From positions 1-64,000 of the forward strand of contig JAFLBL010000012.1 in the NCBI GenBank assembly GCA_017303855.1: a DNA stretch of 64,000 nucleotides. The letters are read 5' to 3'. This DNA is from Chitinophagales bacterium. GTDB lineage: Bacteria > Bacteroidota > Bacteroidia > Chitinophagales > Chitinophagaceae. Positions 54,201 to 63,677 of this stretch are shown one piece after another; the stretch's first letter is position 1; each line of letters opens with the position of its first letter. The position numbers and the translations under genes are program-made. The notes below the pieces were generated by a model, which worked only from the letters and a program-made list of their open reading frames with translations, was not told the DNA's origin and made no database searches.

Positions 54201-56222
54201 CTAACTCTTTTGTTCTATTTCAATAACAACCCTCGCCCCGCTCTTGTGGTTCTCCGCCACTATCCGGCACTGTATAGCTTTGGCCATTTCTTTTATAATG
54301 TATAAACCAAATCCCGATTTCCCATGCAGACTAATTTCGCCTCCCTGTAACTGTTGCAGTTGTTCCGGTGAAAAGCCGGGCCCGTTGTCCTGTATGCTGA
54401 GTTTGATTTTCCCGGATTCCTGAAACGCTTCCCATTGAACAGACCCCTGTTCAGTTTGTTTTAATGCGTTGATGGCATTGGCCGTAAGATTCTGCAGAAT
54501 GATCTTCAGGTACTGTCCATCCGTCTTTACCTCAAGACCCTCAGCGCCGGCAAAGCTTAACTTCACCTGCTCCTGCGAAGAAAAAAATCCCCGTAAATAA
54601 TCAAATAGTTCCTTTACGGATACGTTTTCAGACTTTGGTGAAAACTTATCCATCTGGCTTTTACTCCACCACAACATGTTTTCCATGTTGTGCAATAAAG
54701 AAGCACCTTCTGCTCTTATCTTCCCGCGGTGTAGCTCCATTTCATTTTCCTGCAATAAATCCGGTGCGTTCTGTTGCAATTGAAGCAAGCTCATTAATCG
54801 GGATACCGGTGCCCGGAGATCATGATTGATAATGGTAAACAACGTGGCCTTGGCCTGATTAGCCGCATCCAGTTCCTGATTGAGAAGGGACAATGTCTTA
54901 TTTGTTTTTTTACGCGTGGTCGCCTGGCGGTAAAACATATACCCGATGCCGGCCAGCAACAACGCACCAATGGCAATAGCCCAGATTGTCCGCTGCTGAT
55001 TGGCCACCCGGAGACGACTGATTTTTAGCTCACTGTTTTTCTTGTCAACGACCAGCTGACTTTCCGCCGCCGCAATTTTATTTTTATTTTCCTGCGAAAA
55101 AATCGAATCCTGAATTTCCCTGAACAGTTTATAATTAAATAACGCGTCCTTATAATTCCCCTTAAACTCCTGTAACTCGGATAAAGACCCTAAAAAATAG
55201 GAACGATTATCCGTATCGCCCGTTTGTTCACCAAAACGAATCGCGGTTGTAATGTATTCTTCCGCCCGCTGCAGCAGTTTTGTACTGATGGACGGCTGTA
55301 CTGTTTTCGGGGTCTCCGTTTTTTGTACGCCATAACGGACGCTATCCATATACGCAATCCCCAGGTTACCCAGGTTGGTAATGGCTTCTGTATACAAGGG
55401 ATTTATTTCATTCCAGATATCCATTGCTTTTGTCCGGGCTTCAATTACTGCGCGGTAATTGCTGCCATAACACAGGGCCAGTGCCGACCAGGCTTCCGCT
55501 ATTCCTTCGTTATTGCCGTCAGATGCAGATAGCTGCAGTGCCTGTGTGAAATTTTCCCTTGCTTTTACCGTATCGTGCTGCTGGTAATAAACTTTCCCGA
55601 TTACCTGGTATGAGCGGGCAATATCCGTTGTATTACCGGTATGAAGGCGGAGTTGCAATGCTTTGCCGGCATAGTCCAGCGATTTTTCATAATTCTGCTG
55701 TTGCAAAAAAATAGCAGAAATATTACTGAGGCAGATAGCGGTAAGGGCGGTGTCTTTCAACTCCTCAGCTAAACGCAACCCTTTCAGGTAATATTCTACC
55801 GCAGCGGGGTAGTCGTTTTTAATATTAAAAGCGGCAGTACCCATATTATTGTAATCAGACGCCGCATTACGTTTATCCTTGTTTTTCAGGTTTTCCTCCA
55901 GGGATTGGTTGTAGAAATACATCGCTGAGTCAAACTGACCGCTATTGCTGTACACCTGTCCGATATTGGAACGGAAAACGGCAATGCCCTTTCCCCATTT
56001 CATTTTCTCCGCATGTGCAAGTCCAGCATGCGCATAAAAGAGCGCTTTGTCATAATCGGCACTGACGAATTGATTGAATATGCCGTTATACAGCCTTGCC
56101 TTTATCGTATCGTTCTTAGCCGACGAAAGCAGCGCAATTAAAGAATCGGCTGCCGTTTGTTGCGCAGGCAATGGCATTCCGGAAAAAAGCAACCATAAAA
56201 TAAAAAGCAGGTTTCTTCTCAT
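54201..56222 (-). CDS. TPR-containing sensor histidine kinase
   Basis: A 673-residue protein: signal peptide (about 1-21), a TPR array over about 45-370 (ADYDKALFYAHAGLAHAEK, YPAAVEYYLKGLRLAEEL, NYEKSLDYAGKALQLR, YKDALFNYKLFREI), a helix-rich coiled region, one transmembrane helix (about 412-431), and a cytoplasmic kinase with H467 in INHDLRAPVSRL. The N-box NLTANAINALK and G-box DNGPGFSP complete the ATP site. The periplasmic TPRs probably sense a protein or peptide. It is 3 bp downstream of a LytTR regulator gene, its likely partner. Confidence 0.92.
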   Translation of the reverse strand: MRRNLLFILWLLFSGMPLPAQQTAADSLIALLSSAKNDTIKARLYNGIFNQFVSADYDKALFYAHAGLAHAEKMKWGKGIAVFRSNIGQVYSNSGQFDSAMYFYNQSLEENLKNKDKRNAASDYNNMGTAAFNIKNDYPAAVEYYLKGLRLAEELKDTALTAICLSNISAIFLQQQNYEKSLDYAGKALQLRLHTGNTTDIARSYQVIGKVYYQQHDTVKARENFTQALQLSASDGNNEGIAEAWSALALCYGSNYRAVIEARTKAMDIWNEINPLYTEAITNLGNLGIAYMDSVRYGVQKTETPKTVQPSISTKLLQRAEEYITTAIRFGEQTGDTDNRSYFLGSLSELQEFKGNYKDALFNYKLFREIQDSIFSQENKNKIAAAESQLVVDKKNSELKISRLRVANQQRTIWAIAIGALLLAGIGYMFYRQATTRKKTNKTLSLLNQELDAANQAKATLFTIINHDLRAPVSRLMSLLQLQQNAPDLLQENEMELHRGKIRAEGASLLHNMENMLWWSKSQMDKFSPKSENVSVKELFDYLRGFFSSQEQVKLSFAGAEGLEVKTDGQYLKIILQNLTANAINALKQTEQGSVQWEAFQESGKIKLSIQDNGPGFSPEQLQQLQGGEISLHGKSGFGLYIIKEMAKAIQCRIVAENHKSGARVVIEIEQKS

Positions 56223-56225
56223 GAA

Positions 56226-56936
56226 TCAGGGTTGTAAGGCATTTTGAAGGATCTCCTTATAGGCACGGCCAACGGGCAGTATGCTGTTTCTTACCTGTAC
56301 TTCCTGTGCCCCCGCCTTTTGGATATACTGTTTTTGTACTGCATAGCTTTTATGAATACGTATGAATTGTGAAAAGCCCTTTTCCAGCAACAGGTTTCCC
56401 AATGATTTTAATACACAGTGTTTTCCGCTTGTGGTAATGATGGCGGTATAGTCCCGCAACGCTTCCAGGTAAATGACCTCGTGCAGGTTGATCTTTACTT
56501 CCTGGTGGCCCTCTTTAATAAAGAGTGTATCGCCACCGAGATGATGATCCAGCAGGGCGGCTTTATTTTTAAGTGTGTGGTAGGCGGTAATCCGCTCCAT
56601 GCATCGGGCAAAGCGGTCGGCTCCCAATGGCTTTACAATATAATCAAGCGCCTCCAGCTCAAAACCTTCTACCGCATAATCGGGATACGCGGTTATAAAT
56701 ACGATAGCGGGGATTTGCATCAGCCTCCTTCTCATTTCAAGTCCGGACATACCAGGCATATCCACATCCAGGAAAGCAATATCCGGCACAGACGATCCGA
56801 TTCCCTGTATGGCTTCTTCCGGTGTAGCATACACGCCCTGTACTTTTACAGAAGGATATTTTCTGACAAACGATAAAACGGTCAGGCGGTCGATTTCGTC
56901 GTCGTCCACAATAATGCAGGTGCTGATTACTGACAT
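56226..56936 (-). CDS. LytTR-family response regulator (partner of TPR kinase)
   Basis: A 236-residue protein with a receiver domain (D11/D12 acidic pair, phospho-acceptor D57 in FLDVDMPGMSG, FITAYPDYAVEGFELEALDYIVKPLG) and a C-terminal LytTR domain (about 140-232). Unlike the other two pairs, its gene lies upstream of the kinase and the kinase is of the HisKA type, not LytS. The stop is 3 bp from the kinase start. A minus-strand -7-like word TATATTTG lies at 56956-56963, 20 bp upstream. Confidence 0.92.
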   Translation of the reverse strand: MSVISTCIIVDDDEIDRLTVLSFVRKYPSVKVQGVYATPEEAIQGIGSSVPDIAFLDVDMPGMSGLEMRRRLMQIPAIVFITAYPDYAVEGFELEALDYIVKPLGADRFARCMERITAYHTLKNKAALLDHHLGGDTLFIKEGHQEVKINLHEVIYLEALRDYTAIITTSGKHCVLKSLGNLLLEKGFSQFIRIHKSYAVQKQYIQKAGAQEVQVRNSILPVGRAYKEILQNALQP

Positions 56937-57102
56937 GTACTTGTTTAATGGTTACCAAATATACGGTAATGGTTGTTTGCAGAGCAGGGCAGTCGTTTGC
57001 AGATTGGTCCCTGCTACCTGCAGCAGGAAACAATAGGTTTGTTCCCGTATCCGGTCATCATGGTAATAGAATACAACTCCATTCCTAAAACAAAACAGGT
57101 AT

Positions 57103-57519
57103 ATGCAAAAAATGATTGTACTGGCCGCCCTCTTGTTGTCCGGCCTTTTTGTAAACGCACAGGGACATATCGGAAAGTGGAAAAAGGTTGCTCATATCAG
57201 CAGTTATGGCGGCACCACATTCGATAGCCATGCGGCCCTGCTGGCACAACGACCCTGCGCCGCTAAAATAAGTTATGAGATTAATGCGAACGGCACGTAC
57301 CGGCTGAACGCGGCCAGCAGTGGCTGCGACGAACGATATAGAAAAATCCAGGAAAAACTTTATGCCGAGTCCGTATGGACCATTGCCGGCAATAAAATTA
57401 CCATCGGTAATAAAAAAACACCCTCGATAGGTCAAAGCTATATATTCTCTATTAAAGGAAACACAATGACCTGGACCGGAACCGACGGACAGGGAGTGAT
57501 TACCTGGCAAAAATTATAA
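57103..57519 (+). CDS. lipocalin-like secreted protein
   Basis: A 138-residue protein with a signal peptide ending VNAQ (about 20). HIGKWKKVAHISSYGG, then CAAKISYEINANGTYRL, SVWTIAGNKITIG and MTWTGTDGQGVITWQKL fit the small lipocalin-like barrel of Bacteroidota, as in the 3048 lipoprotein, but here it is released rather than lipid anchored. Ligand is unknown. It precedes the ricin-like gene by 25 bp. Confidence 0.8.
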   Translation: MQKMIVLAALLLSGLFVNAQGHIGKWKKVAHISSYGGTTFDSHAALLAQRPCAAKISYEINANGTYRLNAASSGCDERYRKIQEKLYAESVWTIAGNKITIGNKKTPSIGQSYIFSIKGNTMTWTGTDGQGVITWQKL

Positions 57520-57544
57520 CCTGACATTAAATAGCTGTATCAGC

Positions 57545-58096
57545 ATGAAAAAGTTCATTCTCTTTCTCCTGTGTGTATGCGGTTTGAATACCGGTTTCAC
57601 AATAGCCCAAACACTATCCGACGGTGAATATTTTATCAAAATAAACAGCACCGGCCGGTACCTCGCCATTGAAGGCGTCAGTCACGAAAATGGCGCCCGG
57701 TTGGTACAATGGGATTTTGCCAATCAGCGGAATCATAAATTTATCCTGAAACACCTGGGGCAAAACACCTACAGCATGCAGGCTGTGCATAGTAAAAAGT
57801 TCCTGAGTGCCGAAGGAGCCTCGCCGAAAGCGGGTGCCGCTGTGGTGCAATGGGATAATGTAAACCAGGAAAACCAGCGATGGCTGATTACTCCCGCAAC
57901 AAATGGAAGGGGGTACACGGTACGTTGTTTGAAAAATAACTTAAAGCTGGTCGTGGAGAATTACCAATCCGCCACCGCTACACCAAAAAACGGATCACCC
58001 CTGAAACTGATCAGCAATGAGGACCTGCCGCCGATGGTACTTGATTTCAAGAAGAATGAAACAGGAAATAAAATTTCAGTCCGCCCGTCAAACTAA
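57545..58096 (+). CDS. ricin-B-like lectin domain secreted protein
   Basis: A 183-residue protein with a signal peptide ending IAQ (about 22). A beta-trefoil ricin-type lectin follows: GEYFIKINSTGRYLAIEG, GARLVQWDFANQRNHKFIL, HSKKFLSAEGAS, AAVVQWDNVNQENQRWLI with the QxW word. The C-terminal ~35 residues are unstructured. It should bind galactose-like or other sugars outside the cell. Its stop overlaps the stop of the convergent kinase gene. Confidence 0.88.
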   Translation: MKKFILFLLCVCGLNTGFTIAQTLSDGEYFIKINSTGRYLAIEGVSHENGARLVQWDFANQRNHKFILKHLGQNTYSMQAVHSKKFLSAEGASPKAGAAVVQWDNVNQENQRWLITPATNGRGYTVRCLKNNLKLVVENYQSATATPKNGSPLKLISNEDLPPMVLDFKKNETGNKISVRPSN

Positions 58097-60060
58097 TTTT
58101 CCATTGCGCCCAGTTCTATATGTACCGATACACCCTTGCCCGGTTCCGATTGTACATCACAATGGCCCTTCATGTATTCCACCCGGCTCCGGATATTGGT
58201 CCAGCCAATACCGTTGCCTGTCTTTGATACGTCCGGATCAAAGCCCTTACCGTCATCCTCCACGGTGATGCTGAAGGAATCACCTTTTTTACTGACCTGC
58301 ACAATTGCACTCTTGGCCGCCGCGTGTTTGAGTGTATTATTGATCAGTTCCTGCACAATCCGGTAAATATTAACGGCCGTGGTTTGTTCCACTTCTTCGT
58401 TTTCCAGTCCAATGGACTGATAGTTAACCTGCAGGACCCCGGACTGATTGATATCATTGCAAAAATCCTTTAAAGCGGTATTGAGTCCGAATTTAACCAG
58501 GGCTTCCGGCATCATGTTATGGGCCACACGGCGCATCTCCTTGATGGAACTGTCGAGCATATCCATGCTACGTTCAAATGCATGCTGGTTGTCCGGAGTC
58601 ATCACCATATTTCCTTTCATGGTCTGAAAAGAAAACTTAATACCCGATAACATACCACCTAATCCATCATGAAGATCCTTGGCCAGGCGGGTTCTTTCCT
58701 GTTCCTCTCCCTTTAATATAGCTTCTGTAGCCGTTAACTGCTGCTGGGTTTCCAGTTCATTGATGCGCTGTTGCTGCAGTTTTTTCCGGTGATTATAGTT
58801 TCGATACGCCAGGAAGGAAAATATCAATAATGCCGCGGCGGCGCCAATAAGAATATAGATCAGGGTTTTCCGCCGTTGCAGTTGTGTCTGCTGCAACAAC
58901 AATTGCTGATCTTTTTTACTTGTTTCATATTTCTTTTCCAGATCGGTGATATACTTTTTGGCATCGAGACTGGTGACCGAATCGCTCACGTCTTTATACT
59001 TCTGATAATATTCATACGCTTCTTTATACCGGCCAGTCATGGCATATACATCCGACATATACCGGTAGCCTTCATCGAGCATGTTGAAATACCCGATACT
59101 GTCGGCCAGCCGTATCCCTCCCAGCAGGTACTTTTCGGCTTCGGCATATTTTTTCTGTTGAATGGAAACGCCGCCCAGCTGCAACTGTGCTTCTGCCTTA
59201 CCAAAACTGTAATTATATAGTTCGGCTACTGCATAACATTTTTTAAAATAAAAAGCGGCAGAATCGAATTGTTCCATCTGCCTGAACACCTGGGCCCGGA
59301 CGAGGTAGTAGGAAACCTGGATATCGGGGCTGTTGATATGTTCCTTTTCATCAAAATACATTCCGGCCGTATCAATATACTTTTTGGCCATGACCAGGTT
59401 ATTCTGCTGCGTATGGACATATGCATTGGCAAGGGTAAAACAGGCCATGAATATTTTGGGGGCGATTCCGGTTTTTTTGGCGGCGGCCAATGCCTTGTAC
59501 GCATATTCATTCTGCCGTTTCGGATCACCGATATCTCCAAACGTATTGGCGATATTGCAATAGGGAGTAACCAGATCGGCCGCGGATGCCGTTTGCTCCA
59601 GGAGAGAAATTCCTTTCAGGTAATACTCAACGGATTTTTCCGTCTCATTGATCTGTTTATACTTTCCGCCAATATCATTGTAAGCGCTGGCCAGCATTTT
59701 AGCCGCCCGCGGATGATCGGATTGCTGGTAATTCAGGATGGCGGAATCCAGGATAACAATCGCTTCCTCGTACCGGGCGCTATTGCTGTATAAAAAAGCC
59801 ATATTCTGGTAAATGCGCCCGAGATTATACTTCAGTTTTTTACTCTTTGCAAAACGGATGGCATCCTGGTAGGCCAGGCGGGCCTTTCCGGTATCCACGA
59901 GTTCATAATCAATGGCCAGCCGCATCAGACTCACTGCCCGGTTGGTATCAGGCATCGATTGCTGCAGTTCCTTTTTTATACTGTCAATCAGGTGTTGCTG
60001 GGATTTTGCCGTTAGAAACATGAATCCCGCCAGTATTAGTACAAGTATCCCCTTTTTCAT
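58093..60060 (-). CDS. TPR-containing sensor histidine kinase (HisKA_3/NarL type)
   Basis: A 655-residue protein, ATG at 60060, signal peptide (about 1-21). Periplasmic TPRs run over about 60-365 (RYEEAIVILDSAIL, ETEKSVEYYLKGISLLEQ, RYKEAYEYYQKYKDV). One transmembrane helix (about 400-420) and a coiled coil follow. The HisKA_3 dimerisation word AKDLHDGLGGMLSGIK holds H464, and the ATP site shows NNTLKHAAAKSAI and VEDDGKGFDP. These kinases normally pair with NarL/LuxR-type regulators, but none is adjacent. The stop overlaps the convergent ricin-like gene by 4 bp. Confidence 0.92.
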   Translation of the reverse strand: MKKGILVLILAGFMFLTAKSQQHLIDSIKKELQQSMPDTNRAVSLMRLAIDYELVDTGKARLAYQDAIRFAKSKKLKYNLGRIYQNMAFLYSNSARYEEAIVILDSAILNYQQSDHPRAAKMLASAYNDIGGKYKQINETEKSVEYYLKGISLLEQTASAADLVTPYCNIANTFGDIGDPKRQNEYAYKALAAAKKTGIAPKIFMACFTLANAYVHTQQNNLVMAKKYIDTAGMYFDEKEHINSPDIQVSYYLVRAQVFRQMEQFDSAAFYFKKCYAVAELYNYSFGKAEAQLQLGGVSIQQKKYAEAEKYLLGGIRLADSIGYFNMLDEGYRYMSDVYAMTGRYKEAYEYYQKYKDVSDSVTSLDAKKYITDLEKKYETSKKDQQLLLQQTQLQRRKTLIYILIGAAAALLIFSFLAYRNYNHRKKLQQQRINELETQQQLTATEAILKGEEQERTRLAKDLHDGLGGMLSGIKFSFQTMKGNMVMTPDNQHAFERSMDMLDSSIKEMRRVAHNMMPEALVKFGLNTALKDFCNDINQSGVLQVNYQSIGLENEEVEQTTAVNIYRIVQELINNTLKHAAAKSAIVQVSKKGDSFSITVEDDGKGFDPDVSKTGNGIGWTNIRSRVEYMKGHCDVQSEPGKGVSVHIELGAMEN

Positions 60061-60327
60061 ACGGTAAAGTAAACTTTTGGGGGGATTTGGCAAATAACCA
60101 GAACGGGGCGCTTTTAAAACAATAAAAATCACTCTGTTTCGACCTGGGCTAATATTTCGAGCGTAGCGAGAAATCTTACTTTTCTCTCCTCCCCCCAACT
60201 TGTCATCCCGAACATAGTGAGGGACCTTGTATTTCCCCGTAGCACCCAATATCCCTCCTTATAAAATATCCCCTTTTAACAGGAACCCCAGCTTCCGGAG
60301 AAATCACCATCTTTATCAAAAGTCATT
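60061..60327. repeat. intergenic spacer with CATCCCGA-type repeats
   Basis: Divergent spacer containing TTCGAGCGTAGCGAGAAATC (near 60154) and CATCCCGAACATAGTGAGGG (near 60206), which are the dispersed 'CATCCCGAGC' repeat words of Bacteroidota and resemble the sequence near 30800. No gene was seen. Confidence 0.6.
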
Positions 60328-61500
60328 ATGATGAAATATCAGCTGTTATTCATTCTTCTTATAGGTGGAATGCTCGGCACAACCGCCCAGCCCTGTACCA
60401 AAACCGAAGACTTGCTCTCCATACCCGGGTCACTGAAAGACCATACAAAATTTCCCATTGGTGGCGGTTCGTTTACTGCTCAGGAAAAACCGGTGGCGAT
60501 GAAAACGCTGATCGCTGCGGAGAACCTGAGTAAGAAAACTTTTAGCCTGAAAGGAGGGGAGGCCAGCGCCTGGTTTCAGGTGGAAGACGGTGGTTTTTAT
60601 GATGTATACAAATTCTGCAGCTACCGGATGAAACTGGCTTTCTATCAACACGTATGTGTGGGAGGAAAGCGAACAAACAGTGACGAGTACACCGTTGATT
60701 TCAATATTGCGGTCAATCCCGACCTTAGTAACAAATACTTTCTGGCTTCGAACCCGGGTACAGACGAGTTTTATGTGAATCGTCCCAAATCGGGTTATCT
60801 GCCGATTCCTATCTTCCGTTACCTGAGTATGCCGGTTGCTGTTGGAGAAGCGATCAACAGCGGCAAAGGTTTCATAGATGATGCAAAAAACAATTACAGC
60901 AAACACACGGATGTTTACCGCAACTGGTATATCACCAAAGCCGGCACCACTGTATTGCTACCTGTAAGCAGGAAAGAATTTTTGCAAAGTCTGCTGGAGT
61001 TTTATGACCGCGAAAAGTTATTTGTTAGCAAGCGGTTGACTAGTAAAATAGAAGAATCGGTTCGCTATATGGCGCAGTATCAGAAATCAGGTAATAACGC
61101 CATGTATCAGTCGCACCTGGAGAATAAGCAGGCCGCTGAAAAAACACTGGCTGAAACCGAAGCTGTGTTTCGCAGCAAACGTCAATTACCGGAAGAGCTC
61201 CTGAAAAAAGATACAGCCTGGTTGCTGCAACCTGCTACCCTCGATCCGAAAAAGCAGATGCAGTTCGATAACAAATACACAAAAGAATCCATGGTTTTCA
61301 CCGGCTTTTTCTCCGGACCGGGCGCTAATACGATTTTTCGTTACAATCCGGCTATCGCGGCTTCACTGAAAACACAGCCCGCCAAACCCCTTTTCTTCCT
61401 GGTACAATACCGTTATAAATCAGAAGAAAAATTTTCACAGCAGATCACTGATACGTTTGTAAAGAATTTTGATTTTGAAGCTCTCAGAAAACTCTTATAA
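60328..61500 (+). CDS. secreted protein of unknown function
   Basis: A 390-residue protein with signal peptide ending TTAQ (about 21; a second ATG lies three bases on). The mature part has a beta-rich first half (GGEASAWFQVEDGGFYDVYKF, YTVDFNIAVNPDLSNKYFL) and a helical, Lys/Glu-rich second half (TSKIEESVRYMAQYQKSGN, ENKQAAEKTLAETEAVF). No catalytic motif is apparent. It faces a PD40 protein gene across an inverted repeat and terminator. Confidence 0.74.
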   Translation: MMKYQLLFILLIGGMLGTTAQPCTKTEDLLSIPGSLKDHTKFPIGGGSFTAQEKPVAMKTLIAAENLSKKTFSLKGGEASAWFQVEDGGFYDVYKFCSYRMKLAFYQHVCVGGKRTNSDEYTVDFNIAVNPDLSNKYFLASNPGTDEFYVNRPKSGYLPIPIFRYLSMPVAVGEAINSGKGFIDDAKNNYSKHTDVYRNWYITKAGTTVLLPVSRKEFLQSLLEFYDREKLFVSKRLTSKIEESVRYMAQYQKSGNNAMYQSHLENKQAAEKTLAETEAVFRSKRQLPEELLKKDTAWLLQPATLDPKKQMQFDNKYTKESMVFTGFFSGPGANTIFRYNPAIAASLKTQPAKPLFFLVQYRYKSEEKFSQQITDTFVKNFDFEALRKLL

Positions 61501-61641
61501 AGTACGAGGTACGAAGTACGGGGTATGGAGTACGAAGTACGAAAAGAACCGCTTGAAGTGGGCCTTTTCGTTATTTAAGAAATACTGGATCTCAGTAGCC
61601 GTTCGTCTTTCGTACTCCGTACTTCTCACTTCGTACTTTAT
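61501..61641. repeat. GTACGAAG-rich inverted repeat between convergent genes
   Basis: The left arm (61501-61546) is built of tandem GTACGAAGTACG-type words. The right arm (61607-61639) is its shorter reverse complement (CTTTCGTACTCCGTACTTC and on). Between them is CGAAAAG ... CTTTTCG (61540-61570), a probable terminator stem followed by TTATTT. The whole gap is repeat sequence. Confidence 0.82.
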
Positions 61642-61642
61642 T

Positions 61643-63469
61643 TTATTCTTCGGTATAAATCGCAAATAACCCCGACGACCCGTACCTGCTGTCATATTTC
61701 TCACTGCAGCCCGCCACTACAAACCGGCCATAGCGGGAGATCATTGGCCGGCCCGTGCTGCCCGACGTAATCCGGGTGACGGGTACTATTCGGCCTGTTT
61801 CAGTATCCTGCATAATTATATTTCCTTTTGGAACGACCATATTTGTTGCTGCGGTATTATAGGTGATCCAGCGACCATCATAACTGATCCCGATACGTTC
61901 ACCCTGTGAAAGGGGACTATCTCCGTCACCTTCCGCATTCGCAGCGGGTACACTGATCCGTTTAACCTGCCGGGTGGCAATATCATAGAGATAAATATCC
62001 TGGAAGCCATTTTTGTCATCCGGGATCAGTCCGTCTGCAGTGGTTGAATAAACAATTTTATTCCCGTCGCCGGAGATAGAGGGCCACACCACACGGCTGG
62101 CACTTTCATTGCCCTGCGTTCGTTCTCCCCCGGCAGAAGAAACAGAGATCTTCTGTAAGTCACGGACTCCATCCTGCCAGAGAAAGATATCCCACAAACC
62201 ATTCTTGTCGTTGGGCACCAGGTGGCTGCTGTATGAACAAAAAGCCACCTTCTTTCCGTCTTCTGATATACTGGGCGCATAGCCGGAGCTTGCTTTGCCG
62301 GTTTCATAATCCAGGCTGATACAGGACGCAATGCCGTAAGACAAATAACTGACAAAAACATTGGGTGTACTGAAAACCGGTTCAAGCTTTACTATATCAC
62401 TGGCTGCGGATGTAAAAGCCACCACCGTACCGTCACCAGAAAGAACGGGTTCACTACTCTCTGCATTGGCGGTAAGTCCGGACATTGATTTACTGATCAG
62501 TTGCAGGGTACCGGTTTCCGCTTTCCATATAAATACATCCCTGGCCCCGTTATTATCTCCCTGTGCCAGGTTGCTGGCATAGGTTTCAAAAGCTACCGTC
62601 ATGCCATCAGCAGAGATGGATGGTACTGCACTATTCCCATTACCCTCCATACCTGCGGCGTCTTTACTGACCAGCCGGGTCGTTCCGGTTTTACGGTCTC
62701 TCCAGAATACCTGGCGGTAATTACCCGAAGACCCGTCAACCCCTTTTCCATACATCGTAAAAGCAATATACCGTCCTTCTTCTGCTCCCTTTCCGCCAAC
62801 CGCCGGCGTCCAGCTTTCATAGTAGGAACTAAGCACACTGTTGTCGCTGCTGCGGGAAATCAGGTCATATTTTTCCTGTGGCGGCGTAAACGGTTCAGGC
62901 GGTTTGCTGCAATCGGCGATAATCAGAACCGGGCTATCCGGTACCACACCCGTATTCAATGACATTTTCGCCTGTCTGGGACCCGCAGTCTGTACAATGC
63001 TGTAATCATCACCGCGGGGGAAGCCGCCCATATTGCCGGTAACGGGGAAACCATACGTATGGGTCCTTCCATAATTATCGGCAAACTTAAACGTCTCACC
63101 CTGCTCAATACCGGTCACCTTCATTTTGAACAAGGTTATTGGCGGATAACCACAATCGACACTAATCACCAGCTCGGTTCCCGGCATGCTGCCCTGGGAG
63201 CCATTATAAAAATTTACCGTTCTGGGTCCCGACAACTGTGTAATGGTATAGTGTTGTCCTGAATCCAATTGGGTGCTGAAATAAACAACCGGATGTTCAA
63301 AATCCAGCACCACTTTATCATTTCCATTCAGGGAAAACTCAAACGATTCTTTATTGGATCGCAATGAACTGGCATAGGCCAGGCCTATTCTGTTGCGGGA
63401 AACTGTTTGTGAAAAAACCGTTCCGCTAATGACAAGAAGTAAGAGGGCGATACAGGTTGTTTTATTCAT
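61643..63469 (-). CDS. PD40/TolB-like beta-propeller protein
   Basis: A 608-residue exported protein, ATG at 63469, signal peptide ending VFSQ (about 21). Two similar N-terminal sandwich repeats (about 60-190; GPRTVNFYNGSQGSMPG and GPRQAKMSLNTG) are followed by a propeller (about 200-600) with PD40 repeats: SISADGMTVAFETYA, VLSGDGTVVAFTSAA, SISEDGKKVAFCSYS, SISGDGNKIVYSTT. Such proteins bind or sense surface polymers; no catalytic residue is visible. It is convergent with the 60328 gene and divergent from a propeller gene at 63678. Confidence 0.85.
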   Translation of the reverse strand: MNKTTCIALLLLVISGTVFSQTVSRNRIGLAYASSLRSNKESFEFSLNGNDKVVLDFEHPVVYFSTQLDSGQHYTITQLSGPRTVNFYNGSQGSMPGTELVISVDCGYPPITLFKMKVTGIEQGETFKFADNYGRTHTYGFPVTGNMGGFPRGDDYSIVQTAGPRQAKMSLNTGVVPDSPVLIIADCSKPPEPFTPPQEKYDLISRSSDNSVLSSYYESWTPAVGGKGAEEGRYIAFTMYGKGVDGSSGNYRQVFWRDRKTGTTRLVSKDAAGMEGNGNSAVPSISADGMTVAFETYASNLAQGDNNGARDVFIWKAETGTLQLISKSMSGLTANAESSEPVLSGDGTVVAFTSAASDIVKLEPVFSTPNVFVSYLSYGIASCISLDYETGKASSGYAPSISEDGKKVAFCSYSSHLVPNDKNGLWDIFLWQDGVRDLQKISVSSAGGERTQGNESASRVVWPSISGDGNKIVYSTTADGLIPDDKNGFQDIYLYDIATRQVKRISVPAANAEGDGDSPLSQGERIGISYDGRWITYNTAATNMVVPKGNIIMQDTETGRIVPVTRITSGSTGRPMISRYGRFVVAGCSEKYDSRYGSSGLFAIYTEE

Positions 63470-63677
63470 TTGGCGGTGTTTTGGTAGATTAAATATATTC
63501 AGAAACAACCACAACTTAACCAGCCGGGCCAGTAGCGGCAATCCGGTAAAAAGGGGATTTTTCAGTTTGTCTGCAATGAAACATACAAAGAACAGCCGCC
63601 TCCGAAATTCCCCTTTTTACAGGAAGGATCAGCATGGTTCTCCTGTTACTTTTATGGCACACTATACAGCTATTTTT

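Noticed and set aside
53752..54204. 150-residue ORF of 24-residue repeats
   Set aside because: The frame stays open only because the repeat unit is 72 bp; no signal, start context or flanking conservation. Kept as a minisatellite.
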